A stretch of DNA of 64,000 nt from Microvirga sp. VF16 (GCF_016864375.1 NZ_CP069356.1:1-64000); one strand, 5' to 3'; positions 17,673-26,654 are shown, counted from the first letter of the stretch. Notes: a model not told the origin generated them from the letters alone. Numbers and translations: made by a program.

Positions 17673-17696
17673 GAAACGTTTTTTGAAAAACGTTTC
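17673..17696. promoter_or_regulatory. Double AAACGTTT operator upstream of lacI and the ATPase operon
   Basis: Two perfect 8-bp palindromes AAACGTTT (17674-17681 and 17688-17695) are spaced 14 bp centre to centre inside a nearly symmetric 24-bp block. AAnCGnTT-centred palindromes are the usual LacI-family half-site pattern. The block lies 99 bp before the LacI start and 172 bp before the divergent ATPase gene. Its exact reverse complement occurs at 18968-18991. Confidence 0.8.
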
Positions 17697-17794
17697 ACAT
17701 TGTGACCATATACAGGCTATTGTTCCCCCGTCAATATGGGCTCGTTGATCATCGGGTGCTTTGTGGTCGTGAGTGGCCGACAGGAAATTGCGGA

Positions 17795-18895
17795 ATGAGA
17801 GACAAGAAACGTGCCACAATTAAGGATGTAGCGCAGGAGACGGGCTTGGCTCTGTCAACAGTGTCCAATGCCCTAGCAGGCAAGAGCAATGTGAGTGACC
17901 GGACGCGGGCTCGGGTTGAGGTCGCTGCCGAAAGGCTGGGCTACAGGGCTTCCGCCGTCGCGAGAGCATTGCGAATGCAGAGGAGCTTTACGATCGGCGT
18001 CCTGATCGCGGACGTTTCGAACCCGTCTTCTGCAGATTTCGTGCGCGGTGTCGAGGATGTGGTGTCCCGGGAAAAGTGTACCCTCCTGCTTTGCAACACG
18101 GATGGGGACGAGGAGAAGCAACTCGCCCATATGCGTACACTGATCGACCGTCAGGTCGATGGAATGGTCCTTATTTCGCAACATTGTTCATCGCCGAAGG
18201 TTCGAGAGCTTTTGGACTCCTCCGTTCCCTTCGTGTTGGTGCAGCGCCGCAGTGCAAAACACAAAGACAATTATGTGGGCTCCGATAATTGCGAGGGGTT
18301 GCGGCAGGCCATTCATTATGTCCACTCTCTCGGCCATCGGCGGATTGGATTTGTTCAGGGGCCGGAAGATTCAAGCTCGGCAAGAGAGCGCCTTGAAACC
18401 TTTCTGTCGACGGCCGATGGGTTTAGGCTAAAGGTCGAGCAGGATCTGATTTACCACGGCGATTACACGTTTGAGGGCGGCCTTGAGGCCGGTCAATACT
18501 TCTGTGCGATGCGCCGGCGCCCGACCTGTGTCCTGGCCAGCAGCGATATCAATGCTCTAGGTGTCATCCATTCCGCTCTCGATGCAGGTCTGGACGTACC
18601 AAAAGACCTATCGGTCGTGGGGCTGGACGATATATCGCTTGCATCCTTTCGGCGCATTGATCTGACCACGATCCAGTTGCAAAAGCGCGATATGGGCATT
18701 GCGGCGGCCGAGTTGCTGATGAAGCAAGTCTGGCAGCCCCTGTTCAGACCGCAGAAAATCATCCTTCCCACGAAGCTGATCATTCGAGGCTCTGTTATCA
18801 GGCCGGCCCAAAAATCCCGTGACAAGTCCAAGAAACTGTCTGCTCGCGGTTCTGTGGGAGACGGATCAATCCTGTCGACCGCAATTGCCGAGTAA
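17795..18895 (+). CDS. LacI family transcriptional regulator
   Basis: This repressor of about 366 residues has an N-terminal helix-turn-helix (ATIKDVAQETGLALSTVSNALAGK) at residues 8-30, the hinge helix VARALRMQRS and a periplasmic-binding-protein-like sensor domain (IGVLIADVSNPSSADFVRGVED). I chose the ATG at 17795, preceded by AGGAAA; an upstream ATG at 17702 would add 31 residues ahead of the DNA-binding domain and run next to the operator. The gene is bracketed by identical double-box operators at 17673 and 18968, which implies autoregulation and control of both flanking transport operons. It is closely related to the regulator at 24814. Confidence 0.92.
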   Translation: MRDKKRATIKDVAQETGLALSTVSNALAGKSNVSDRTRARVEVAAERLGYRASAVARALRMQRSFTIGVLIADVSNPSSADFVRGVEDVVSREKCTLLLCNTDGDEEKQLAHMRTLIDRQVDGMVLISQHCSSPKVRELLDSSVPFVLVQRRSAKHKDNYVGSDNCEGLRQAIHYVHSLGHRRIGFVQGPEDSSSARERLETFLSTADGFRLKVEQDLIYHGDYTFEGGLEAGQYFCAMRRRPTCVLASSDINALGVIHSALDAGLDVPKDLSVVGLDDISLASFRRIDLTTIQLQKRDMGIAAAELLMKQVWQPLFRPQKIILPTKLIIRGSVIRPAQKSRDKSKKLSARGSVGDGSILSTAIAE

Positions 18896-18967
18896 GGCTG
18901 CGTATTAAGGTCTCTCGCAGGACTCTCAGTTGGTATTGACGAAAGAAGAGGGCTGTGCTTCCTTGTC

Positions 18968-18991
18968 GAAACGTTTTTCAAAAAACGTTTC
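18968..18991. promoter_or_regulatory. Double AAACGTTT operator upstream of the binding-protein operon
   Basis: Two AAACGTTT boxes (18969-18976 and 18983-18990) form a 24-bp block that is the exact reverse complement of the block at 17673. It lies 141 bp upstream of the solute-binding protein start and 72 bp after the LacI stop. Confidence 0.8.
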
Positions 18992-19131
18992 AATAAGCCA
19001 GGGTACTGGTGCTGTCGACAACCTAGGCGGCATACCCCATCGCCGCGATCGCGAGGTTGCCCCCGCACCCCGTAAGGCTCCAGCGCAGAGCGCGAGCTCA
19101 TAAAGTCTCGCTGCAAATAAGGGAGGAACGC

Positions 19132-20091
19132 ATGAAGAAGATGATCGTGACGCTCGCAGCATCCATCATGGCGATTGCCATGGCGTCTGCCGGTGAGGCT
19201 CAGGAGCGAATTAAGGTCGGCGGCATCATCTATGCCCGCGATTCCCAGTACTGGCAGCAGGCCGAGCGCGGGATGAACGACGCTGCGAAGAAACTTGGGG
19301 TGGATCTCCAGATCGGATTGAACCGCCGCCAATTGGCGACTGAGGGTCAGCTTATCGAAGACTTTGCGACCCGTGGCGTTAACATCATCGTGATGCCGCC
19401 GTTGGACACGCAAGCCTCGGGTGCCGCTGCACAGCGGGTAAAAAGCCGCAACATCATGATTGTGGACTACGACACTCGTTTTGCCGACAGTACCATCTCG
19501 AGCCACACCATCGGCGTCGACAGCCGGGAACTCGCCGGAGTGGTCGGCAAGGAGATGCGGAAGCTGATCGTCGCCTCTAAGTCAGAGTCCGCAGCCGCGG
19601 TTGGTCTCATCACGCTCCCTCCGACGAATCCGAATATGCAAGCCAGGCGAGGTGGCGTCGTATCCGCCCTGGAGGGAGCGAACGTGGCCTATGTAGCCGA
19701 AGTGGCAGCGGCAACGCCCGAGCAGGGGGCCAATGCGTTCGAGAACATCCTGCAGCGCAATCCCGCTACCGCGATGATCTGGGCGTCCAACTCCGGATCT
19801 CTGTCTGGAGCTGCCGCTGCTGCCCGCCGCTCGAATGCCAAGGCTAAGCTCTATGGTATCGATATGAGCCAGGAACTGGCGCAGATGCTGCTGGATCCTT
19901 CCAGCAACCTGCAGGCCGTTTCCGACCAGCAGCCATATCTCATCGGTTACACCGCCGTAGAGACGGCCGTGAAGTCCTTCCGGGGTGAGAAGCTTGCGCG
20001 TCAGATCAATGTGCCGGCGCGTCTGTACACTCGCGAAGATCCGAAAGCGGTCACTGAGTACCTGGACTTCGTGAAGTCCCTCTCGAACTAA
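19132..20091 (+). CDS. Ribose-type ABC transporter substrate-binding protein
   Basis: This 319-residue periplasmic binding protein of the ribose/galactose class has a Sec signal peptide (KKMIVTLAASIMAIAMASAGEAQ) followed by the mature start IKVGGIIYARDSQYWQQAERGM. The two-lobe pattern with NIIVMPPLDTQASGAAAQRV and TAMIWASNSGSLSGAAAAAR is typical. The ATG at 19132 follows GGGAGGAACGC. It heads the operon binding protein-permease-CoA-transferase A-B-MaoC. Its ligand is probably a sugar, polyol or other hydroxylated compound, given the class and the LacI control. Confidence 0.9.
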   Translation: MKKMIVTLAASIMAIAMASAGEAQERIKVGGIIYARDSQYWQQAERGMNDAAKKLGVDLQIGLNRRQLATEGQLIEDFATRGVNIIVMPPLDTQASGAAAQRVKSRNIMIVDYDTRFADSTISSHTIGVDSRELAGVVGKEMRKLIVASKSESAAAVGLITLPPTNPNMQARRGGVVSALEGANVAYVAEVAAATPEQGANAFENILQRNPATAMIWASNSGSLSGAAAAARRSNAKAKLYGIDMSQELAQMLLDPSSNLQAVSDQQPYLIGYTAVETAVKSFRGEKLARQINVPARLYTREDPKAVTEYLDFVKSLSN

Positions 20092-20110
20092 ATAATGCAT
20101 CTGCATTCTC

Positions 20111-20135
20111 ACCGGATGCAGTCTCTGCATCCGGT
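20111..20135 (+). terminator. Intercistronic hairpin after the binding-protein gene
   Basis: A perfect 11-bp stem (ACCGGATGCAG / CTGCATCCGGT) with a 3-base loop lies 20 bp after the binding-protein stop and before the permease. It has no U-tract. Such hairpins stabilise the upstream message and favour excess binding protein over permease. Confidence 0.6.
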
Positions 20136-20168
20136 TCTGTTCCCAAAACTGATCTGTGGACTAACAGA

Positions 20169-21167
20169 ATGAGCGATACGGCAACGAACATTGCGGCGGC
20201 GACACAGCAGGTCAAACAGCACAAGTTTGACATCAGTGCATGGCGGGCAGAGATCGGGGTCGCGATCGCCCTTGTGTTCCTTGTTGCCGTATTCAGCTTC
20301 ACGGCGCCCAATTTCTTCAGCGCAGAGAACCTCGTGACTCTGATGCAGCAGACCTCCGTGATCGCCATCATGGCCGTCGGCATGACCATGGTGATCATTG
20401 CAGGCGAAATCGATCTGTCCGTCGGTGCCATGGTTGGTCTTTCCGGGACCGTATTCGCACTGCTCGTTGTCAAGGCGGGCCTGCCCATGTCCGTCGCCTG
20501 CTTGATCGTACTTGCAATGGCGGTTGCCGTCGGCTGCTTCACTGGGATGTTGCGCGTCGTGTGGGCTATTCCGACCTTCATTACGACGCTTGGACTGCTG
20601 TCTGCGCTGCGCGGCACAGCTTTCTATGTCAGCGAGGGATTGACGATCGGCCCGATGCCGGCGGAGCTCGCGTTTGCTTGGTACGGCCATGTGCTTGGGC
20701 TTCCGATGCCGGTTTGGGCGATGCTCGTCGTTATTGCGGCCGGCTGGACCGTCCTCACCCAGACCCGCTTCGGCCGCCATATCTATGCCGTGGGCGGCAA
20801 CGCCGTAACGGCGTCCCGTTACGGCGTTCGTGTGAACAAGCTGCGGATCGCCGTACTGGTCATCGTTCAGATTCTTGCTGCACTGGCTGGAATGATGCTC
20901 GTCGGTCGGTTGAATGCCGGAAGTGCGACAGTCGGTGAGCTGATGGAGCTCGATGTCATCGCGGCGGTCATCGTTGGCGGTACGAGCCTCAATGGAGGAT
21001 CTGGTCGAATCATCGGAACGATTCTCGGTGTGTTCTTCGTCGCCGTGCTGCGAAACGGGATGGTTCTCAATGGCCTCGACCCGATCATCTTCCTCATCGC
21101 TCAGGGTCTGGTGATCATCCTGGCCGTCTGGTGGAGCATGCTGCGACGTCCGAAAGCAGCGGGGTAA
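20169..21167 (+). CDS. Ribose-type ABC transporter permease
   Basis: This 332-residue RbsC/XylH-class permease has about ten membrane segments. The family motifs are AVGMTMVIIAGEIDLSVGAMVGLS near residue 75 and the C-terminal G-G-T-S-L-N-G-G-S-G near 275, followed by G-T-I-L-G-V. R-Y-G-V-R-V-N marks the EAA-like coupling loop. A polar N-terminal tail of about 25 residues precedes the first segment. It works with the binding protein at 19132 and most likely the ATPase at 16737. Confidence 0.92.
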   Translation: MSDTATNIAAATQQVKQHKFDISAWRAEIGVAIALVFLVAVFSFTAPNFFSAENLVTLMQQTSVIAIMAVGMTMVIIAGEIDLSVGAMVGLSGTVFALLVVKAGLPMSVACLIVLAMAVAVGCFTGMLRVVWAIPTFITTLGLLSALRGTAFYVSEGLTIGPMPAELAFAWYGHVLGLPMPVWAMLVVIAAGWTVLTQTRFGRHIYAVGGNAVTASRYGVRVNKLRIAVLVIVQILAALAGMMLVGRLNAGSATVGELMELDVIAAVIVGGTSLNGGSGRIIGTILGVFFVAVLRNGMVLNGLDPIIFLIAQGLVIILAVWWSMLRRPKAAG

Positions 21168-21290
21168 CCCGCCGCACAGCCCAGGCGAGAGATCCCTGCT
21201 TCGGATCCCTCGCCGATCTGCGGCAGCCTCTCTCAATGAGGCACCAGGAAGCGATAGTGCCGATACTTACCTGAGACAGAAGATAGCTCC

Positions 21291-22193
21291 ATGAGCAAAC
21301 CAAGTTCGAAACTAATATCCATGGCCGAAGCTGCAAGCATGGTACGCGATGGATCCCGTCTCGCATTGGGTGGATTCGCCGTCTACCAGAAGCCGATGGC
21401 CTTCGTCCGAGAGCTCATCCGCCAAGAACGGCGGAATCTGAAGATTGTCGGAACTGCCAATTCCTATGACGTGGACATGCTGGCGGCCGCAGGCTGCATT
21501 ACGCAGGTGGAGACATCGTATGTCGGGCTTGAGAAGTTCGGCCTGGCGAGAAATTTCAGACGTTCCGTAGAGCGGGGTGATCTCAAGGTCATCGACTATC
21601 CTGAGATGGTCAGCTGGGATCGCTTTCGCGCGAGCCAGGAGGGCCTCAAATTCTGGCCTGTGCCGTTCCTGGGTGGAAATGACGTCGTCACCTACAACAA
21701 GGATATCAAGAAATTTCCCTGTCCGATGACAGGGCGTCAGCTTTTCGCCGTTCCCGCAGCTGAGCCCGATATTGTCGTCATTCACGCCATAGCGGCAGAT
21801 GAACGCGGGAACGTCGTCATCCCCGCACGCCGCCTGCTGCCACAGAGCGGCGACGTTCTGATGGCCCGGTCCTGCGATACGGTCATCGTAACGGCCGAGA
21901 AGATCGTTCCCAACTCTTTCATCCGCCGCCATGCACGTCTGGTGGAAATACCATCCTACCGGACGAAAGCCGTCGTGCACGCGCCATACGGTGCTCATCC
22001 GACCCCTGTTCTCGGGCGCTACCTGGCGGATGAGGAGCACATGGCCCAATATGCGGAAGCCTCGAGCTCCGAGGACGCGTTCCGCCGTTACCTGAATGAC
22101 TATGTCTATCGGCCTCCCGATCAGACCGCATATGCGGAAGTCATAGGTCCGAGGCGCCTAGCCGATATTCAAGATATGGATTCGCTTCTATGA
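21291..22193 (+). CDS. IpdA-like CoA-transferase-fold subunit A (Glu105)
   Basis: This 300-residue alpha subunit of the class I CoA-transferase fold opens SSKLISMAEAASMVRDGSRLALGGFAVYQ. Residue 105 is Glu (IDYPEMVSW); aligned by eye on the following F-W-P/F-L-P motif, it falls on the essential Glu105 of IpdA, the alpha subunit of the actinobacterial steroid-ring hydrolase IpdAB. Its partner B overlaps by 4 bases (ATGA) and lacks the CoA-transferase Glu. I therefore infer C-C bond hydrolysis of a CoA thioester, although automatic annotation would call it glutaconate or 3-oxoacid CoA-transferase subunit A. It lies downstream of a ribose-type permease. Close relative of the product at 37446. Confidence 0.88.
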   Translation: MSKPSSKLISMAEAASMVRDGSRLALGGFAVYQKPMAFVRELIRQERRNLKIVGTANSYDVDMLAAAGCITQVETSYVGLEKFGLARNFRRSVERGDLKVIDYPEMVSWDRFRASQEGLKFWPVPFLGGNDVVTYNKDIKKFPCPMTGRQLFAVPAAEPDIVVIHAIAADERGNVVIPARRLLPQSGDVLMARSCDTVIVTAEKIVPNSFIRRHARLVEIPSYRTKAVVHAPYGAHPTPVLGRYLADEEHMAQYAEASSSEDAFRRYLNDYVYRPPDQTAYAEVIGPRRLADIQDMDSLL

Positions 22194-23014
22194 CTGATAC
22201 ACCGGCGACACTCTACGAGGTACTGGCAGCGGCTCTCGCGCGGGACTTTGCCGACGGAGAGGTCGGCTTCACGGGACTGCTGACGGGGCAGGCCGCGGCG
22301 ATCTTCGGAACGGCGGTTCCCATCGTCGCCATGGAGCTGGCCCGGCAAACTCACGCTCCCAACCTGACTCTTCTTTTGGCGGGCTGCTACCACAATCCCG
22401 ATTTCAGCCAGCTCGACGCCATGCCAGACTCTGAGCATGACGCCCTGCTGCGCGACCTTCCTGCCGATGCGCAGACCTATGACTACCCTGGTCAATGGGT
22501 CCTGAAGCGCGGCGACATTAGTTTCGGATTCAGCAGTGCAGTCCAGGTCGATATTGAAGGCAATATCAACAGCGTCTGCATCGGGGATCATGATCGCCCC
22601 AAGGTGCGACTGGTCGGACCTATCCTCCAACCGGAGCACATGACCCTGTTTCGGCGGGAATACATCATGATGCCCCATCATGATCGTCGTAACTTCGTGG
22701 GGAAGGTGGATTACGTTTCCGGCGTCGGATACCCCGGCGGTCTGGAAGGTCGTCGCGAACTGGGGCTCGATTGGGGCGGGCCCGAGCTTGTTGTAACCCC
22801 GAAGTGCATTTTCGACTTCGACAAGCTGCGCGGCAGGATCAAGGTAAGGTCCATTCATCAGGGCGTTACGCATGAGGAACTGCGCGACGTGACCGGCTTC
22901 GACTTGGGCGATCTGAGATTGGTACCTGAAACCCCGCTTCCTACGCCCGAAGAGCTGCGGCTGATCCGGAGTCAGATCGATCCACGGCAACTGCTCTTGC
23001 CACGAACGAACTGA
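22190..23014 (+). CDS. IpdB-like CoA-transferase-fold subunit B lacking the catalytic Glu
   Basis: This 274-residue beta subunit of the class I CoA-transferase fold starts 4 bases inside its A partner. After the conserved THAPNL, the position of the catalytic Glu is occupied by Ala64 in LLLAGCYHNP. A true transferase therefore seems impossible. The C-terminal half keeps the fold motifs (VRLVGPILQPEHM, GVGYPGGLEGR, TPKCIFDFDKLRGR). With Glu105 in the A partner, the pair has the signature of IpdAB-type ring-cleaving hydrolases. The product at 38342 is its nearest relative in the window. Confidence 0.88.
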   Translation: MTDTPATLYEVLAAALARDFADGEVGFTGLLTGQAAAIFGTAVPIVAMELARQTHAPNLTLLLAGCYHNPDFSQLDAMPDSEHDALLRDLPADAQTYDYPGQWVLKRGDISFGFSSAVQVDIEGNINSVCIGDHDRPKVRLVGPILQPEHMTLFRREYIMMPHHDRRNFVGKVDYVSGVGYPGGLEGRRELGLDWGGPELVVTPKCIFDFDKLRGRIKVRSIHQGVTHEELRDVTGFDLGDLRLVPETPLPTPEELRLIRSQIDPRQLLLPRTN

Positions 23015-23101
23015 AGCTGCCGGCCCCTGCTTTGCCTGCCCCCTGCAAGAATCAGTGATGCAAGTTTCATTGCACTGACATTGAACAAGAGGAACTGGAC
23101 C

Positions 23102-24118
23102 ATGACGTACTCAGCTGATGCCACCCAGCCCTGGCGGGATCTCACCGATCCACGCCGCGCCGCCGATGCGGAGGATCTCGAAGCCGGATTGAAAGAGCCT
23201 GTCTTTGAAAACCTCGATATCCCGGAAGCACTGGGGCCGGTGACCATCACCGTGGATGATCACAAGATTAAGCGCTTCTCCTTCACGCAGGATGATTATT
23301 CGCCGTGGTATCTGGAAGCTAGCCCCTTCGGAGGCGACCGGATCGGTCAACCCGCGCTGTTGGGTAATGATCTTGTCCAACTGTTCACGACACGATACCG
23401 CGCCAGCAAGACGGTGGGCTTTCACACTGAAGAGCAGATGTGGTTCGATAGCCCGGTGAAGCTCGGCGAAAAGGTCACGATGTCGGGCTCCTACACGGAG
23501 GCCTACGAGCGTCGTGGACAGGGCTATGTGGTCATGGAGGCACAGGCGGTTGGCGAAGACGGCCGCAGCATTGTTCGGCATCGTGGCGTCGAAATCCTGC
23601 GTACCGTTCCCGGGCGCATTGCGGGTCGCGGCAGCGATACCCCCCAGAGGAAGGTCACCGGCGAGATTCCGGCTAATCCCCGCTATATCGAGAAGGTCGA
23701 TGCCGAGACGCGTTCCGGCGACGTTCTGAAGCCTCTGCCCAAGACCGTCACCTTCGAGCAGACCGCCGTCTTCTCACGAATCGGCGAGTATGTTCGCAAC
23801 ACGCATAACGATCTGGAGATCGCGCGGACGGCTGAGCTTCGTGTGCCGATCGTACAGGGTCAGCAGCAGTTCGGCCTCATGGCGGAACTGATGGCCAAGG
23901 TCTTCGGCGCGGCTTGGTTCACTGGCGGTTGGATGCAGGTCAAGTTCATTACCCCTCTGGAAGTCTTCGATCCCATTGAGATCTCTGGCATCGTAACCAA
24001 TGTCACGCCAGAGTCCGATAGCCGGCAGAAGGTCGAACTTGAGGTGTGGGTGCGCCGCGCCTCGGACTCCAGGCTGACCGCAGTCGGCTGGGCGTCCTGC
24101 ACGTATCCCACCAAATAA
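23102..24118 (+). CDS. MaoC-like double hot-dog hydratase/dehydratase
   Basis: This protein of about 338 residues is predicted to have two hot-dog domains, resembling MaoC-type enoyl-CoA hydratases. Residues 45-150 contain FSFTQDDYSPWYLEASPFGGDRIGQPALLGNDL, where the usual D-x-N-P-x-H catalytic motif appears as D-D-Y-S-P-W-Y, with no His; the second domain has R-N-T-H-N-D-L near residue 240, which looks like the active half. The ATG at 23102 follows GAGGAAC. It is the last gene of the operon with the IpdAB-like pair and would hydrate or dehydrate an acyl-CoA before or after ring cleavage. Substrate unknown. Confidence 0.75.
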   Translation: MTYSADATQPWRDLTDPRRAADAEDLEAGLKEPVFENLDIPEALGPVTITVDDHKIKRFSFTQDDYSPWYLEASPFGGDRIGQPALLGNDLVQLFTTRYRASKTVGFHTEEQMWFDSPVKLGEKVTMSGSYTEAYERRGQGYVVMEAQAVGEDGRSIVRHRGVEILRTVPGRIAGRGSDTPQRKVTGEIPANPRYIEKVDAETRSGDVLKPLPKTVTFEQTAVFSRIGEYVRNTHNDLEIARTAELRVPIVQGQQQFGLMAELMAKVFGAAWFTGGWMQVKFITPLEVFDPIEISGIVTNVTPESDSRQKVELEVWVRRASDSRLTAVGWASCTYPTK

Positions 24119-24343
24119 GGCCAGCCTTCGTTTGCCGGGTCGCAGAAGAGCATGCGGCCCGGCAATGTGTGAAAGCCTGAGGCTGTCGCCATGACCTATG
24201 GGAAGGTTCGCGCCAGCCTCAACATGCAGGACGTCCGATCGCGTCTCGCATCAAGGTCGATAGAACGACCTCATTCAGGCAACTTTTTTCGCGATTATTG
24301 TCCCAATCTTTCATAGCGGTCTTCAGCCTGAGATCGCGAAATC

Positions 24344-24490
24344 GAGCGCATCGTGCGGACCCAGAGGGCCGCGTCAGCGACCCGTAGCGCCACGTTAGTG
24401 GACACGGTTTTCACGGGATGGCCCTTCGGGTCCGCGCCCAACGATGCACTGATTAGGGATTGAGCATCGGAACCAAAAGTGGGCCTATCG
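24344..24490. repeat. Degenerate extragenic palindromic repeat
   Basis: This part of a 695-bp gene-free stretch holds two linked signatures: GCATCGT...GCGGACCC (24348-24362) repeated in inverse order at 24428-24447, and GAGCATCGGAACC with AAAAGTGGGCC at 24462-24484. Related, differently decayed copies lie at 36018-36067 and 47871-47970. Similar mosaics are common between genes in Hyphomicrobiales. The rest of the gap (24119-24343 and 24491-24813) shows no gene. Confidence 0.6.
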
Positions 24491-24813
24491 CTCTAGCGCC
24501 AAGTCCCTTGCCCCCCAAAAGTCTGGCTGGCTGGACAGGCCTGATCCTTTAGCAAGACAATCAGCTATTCCATGTGATCTTGGATAGGACCGAGGCAGGC
24601 CGGTCTCGCCTTGGTTCGCGATTGGCAGTCGGAGGTAGGGGAGGGTGGATTTTAGTAAAATTTCTGTGATACCCTTTGGCATGGACGAAAAACGTTCTAA
24701 AAGTCGAAATTGTAAGTCTGTAGCATTTGGAATAGTGGCCTCATCCATAAACCAGAAGCACGATTCCGATTTACGCAGTAGGTGTGTTTCAGTCTCTGGG
24801 AGTTGCGGTGGTC

Positions 24814-25941
24814 ATGGATAAGCGGGAAATGGATCTCACTGAAGAGGCGGAAAGCTCCGATCGCAAGCGTGCCACCATTCACGACGTAGCACGTGAATGC
24901 AGAGTATCCCTTTCGACCGTATCCAATGCACTTGCGGGCAAGACAAACGTCAGTGAGGAAACCAAGCAGCGCGTCCTGGCGGCGGCAGCCAAGCTCGGCT
25001 ATCGGGCATCGAAGGTTGCGCGCGCTCTGCGCATGCAGCGCAGCTTTACGATCGGAGTTCTCATAGCAGATGTCGCCAACCCGGCTTCGCCCGATTTCGT
25101 GCGCGGGATCGAGGATGTCGCCGTCCGGGAGCGATGTACCCTCCTTCTGTGCAACACGGATGGCGACGAGGAGAAGCAGATCACGCATATGCGATCCCTC
25201 CTCGACCAGCAGGTTGACGGCATGGTTCTGATTTCGCAGCATTGCGAGGGGGAGACGGTGCGCCAGCTTCTGGCCTCCGGCACGCCCTTCGTACTCCTGC
25301 AGCGCCGCTGCCCCCGCTATGCCGATGACTACGTGGGAGCGGACAATCTGACGAGCGTGATCGATGCTGTGAGGCATCTGACGGATCTCGGACACCGACG
25401 TATCGCCTTCATTCGCGGACCTCAGGAATCGTCAACGGCACAGGAACGCTACGATGCCTACCTTCACGCGGTGCGCGCCTTCAGACTCGACGACGACCCG
25501 AATCTGATCTTTTCCGGCGATTACAGCATCGAGGGCGGATATGCCGCTGCAATCCGCTTTCTGGAGCTTGAGAAGCCGCCGACGGCAATCCTAGCGAGCA
25601 ATGACATGAGCGCCATGGGTGTTCTCAACGCCACGTCAGATCGCCACATCGATGTGCCGGGCAACGTCTCCCTGATCGGCTTCGACGACATTGCACTGGC
25701 CTCCTTCTCCCGAATCAATCTGACCACCACCCATCTCCCGAAACGGGACATGGGGGCTGCGGCGGCGCAATTGCTCATGAAGCGTATTCAGCGCAAGGAG
25801 CAGCCTGACCCGCAAACGGTCATCTTCCCGACCCGTCTCGTGGTTCGCGGCACAACTGCGATCGCGGCGGTCGGAAAGCCCAAGGTCAGGGTTGCGGCTC
25901 TGTCTCGACGCAATGACCAAACGGAGCCGGTGGGTTCCTGA
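24814..25941 (+). CDS. LacI family transcriptional regulator
   Basis: This repressor of about 375 residues has the helix-turn-helix ATIHDVARECRVSLSTVSNAL and hinge VARALRMQRS. The recognition helix and hinge are identical to those of the regulator at 17795, and the sensor domains share long runs such as LLLCNTDGDEEKQ and LISQHC. Both probably bind the AAACGTTT boxes. A weak box (AAACGTTC, 24690-24697) lies 117 bp upstream. The start is uncertain: ATGs at 24784, 24814 and 24829 are in frame. The gene stands alone on its strand, and its product may control distant parts of the cluster. Confidence 0.9.
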   Translation: MDKREMDLTEEAESSDRKRATIHDVARECRVSLSTVSNALAGKTNVSEETKQRVLAAAAKLGYRASKVARALRMQRSFTIGVLIADVANPASPDFVRGIEDVAVRERCTLLLCNTDGDEEKQITHMRSLLDQQVDGMVLISQHCEGETVRQLLASGTPFVLLQRRCPRYADDYVGADNLTSVIDAVRHLTDLGHRRIAFIRGPQESSTAQERYDAYLHAVRAFRLDDDPNLIFSGDYSIEGGYAAAIRFLELEKPPTAILASNDMSAMGVLNATSDRHIDVPGNVSLIGFDDIALASFSRINLTTTHLPKRDMGAAAAQLLMKRIQRKEQPDPQTVIFPTRLVVRGTTAIAAVGKPKVRVAALSRRNDQTEPVGS

Positions 25942-25948
25942 TGGTCGA

Positions 25949-26623
25949 TTAGGCAGCTGGAGCGGCAGGTTTCTGCCAATCCACAAGCAGGCAGGCGAGG
26001 CTCGGGTATATTGCCGTCCCAGCAGGGAACAGGTTCTCCTCTGCCGGCGCCACGATGCCGACGAATTGAGTGCCTGTCGCCTCGGCGGCCTCCAGTTCAG
26101 TTACGGAGTCCCCAATGGCAAGAACGTTAGCCGGTTCATAGCCTTCCGTCTTGATCACGCGTTGAAACGCATCGATTTTGCGTGTCGGGGATCCGATCAC
26201 CGAGGCAAAGAAGCGGCTCAGGTTCCGTTGGTCGAGAATCCTGACGAGATCGTCGTGCAATGTGCCGGAGACGAGGTGAAGTGGAATTTCGCCATGTACG
26301 GCATCGAGGAAGGTGAGGGCGCCTGGTAGGTAGCGGCAGGCCCCGATCTCAGTAGCCAAGAGGTCTCCGTAAAGCCGCGATAACCGCGCCACGCTGCCAG
26401 CCGTCGGGTCCCGGTTGAACAGGGCGCGCTCGAAATATGCAAATTTCTCTCCGCGTCCCACGCCCCCATGGCGTGCCTGGTATTCCCGAATGTGGGCTTT
26501 CTGCTCGTCGCTCGGTTCGTCGCCGTAACAGCGCACGAACAATTCGGTCTTGAGAGAGACGGAGTCGAGAATGACTCCGTCAAAGTCGAAGATAATGGCG
26601 CTGATATCGGCAGGCTTATGCAT
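25949..26623 (-). CDS. HAD family hydrolase (phosphatase-like)
   Basis: This 224-residue haloacid-dehalogenase superfamily protein shows motif I FDFDGVILDS at residues 12-21, motif II LVSGT near 115, a Lys in SPTRKIDAF and motif IV AIGDSVTELEAA near 170. The alpha-helical cap inserted after motif I makes it a C1-type phosphoglycolate phosphatase/phosphoglucomutase relative. It follows the CaiB-type gene by 31 bp in the LacI-CaiB-HAD operon. It would hydrolyse a phosphorylated intermediate; the kinase subunits at 34.4-36 kb could provide one, but that is conjecture. Its C-terminus ends 8 bp from the convergent LacI gene. Confidence 0.87.
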   Translation of the reverse strand: MHKPADISAIIFDFDGVILDSVSLKTELFVRCYGDEPSDEQKAHIREYQARHGGVGRGEKFAYFERALFNRDPTAGSVARLSRLYGDLLATEIGACRYLPGALTFLDAVHGEIPLHLVSGTLHDDLVRILDQRNLSRFFASVIGSPTRKIDAFQRVIKTEGYEPANVLAIGDSVTELEAAEATGTQFVGIVAPAEENLFPAGTAIYPSLACLLVDWQKPAAPAA

Positions 26624-26654
26624 GCCACGTCTCCTTTCTAAGGGGATATCAGAT

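Noticed and set aside
24687..24700. AAACGTTC upstream of the LacI gene at 24814 as a full operator
   Set aside because: One core base deviates and no second box is present; too weak to list as a site.
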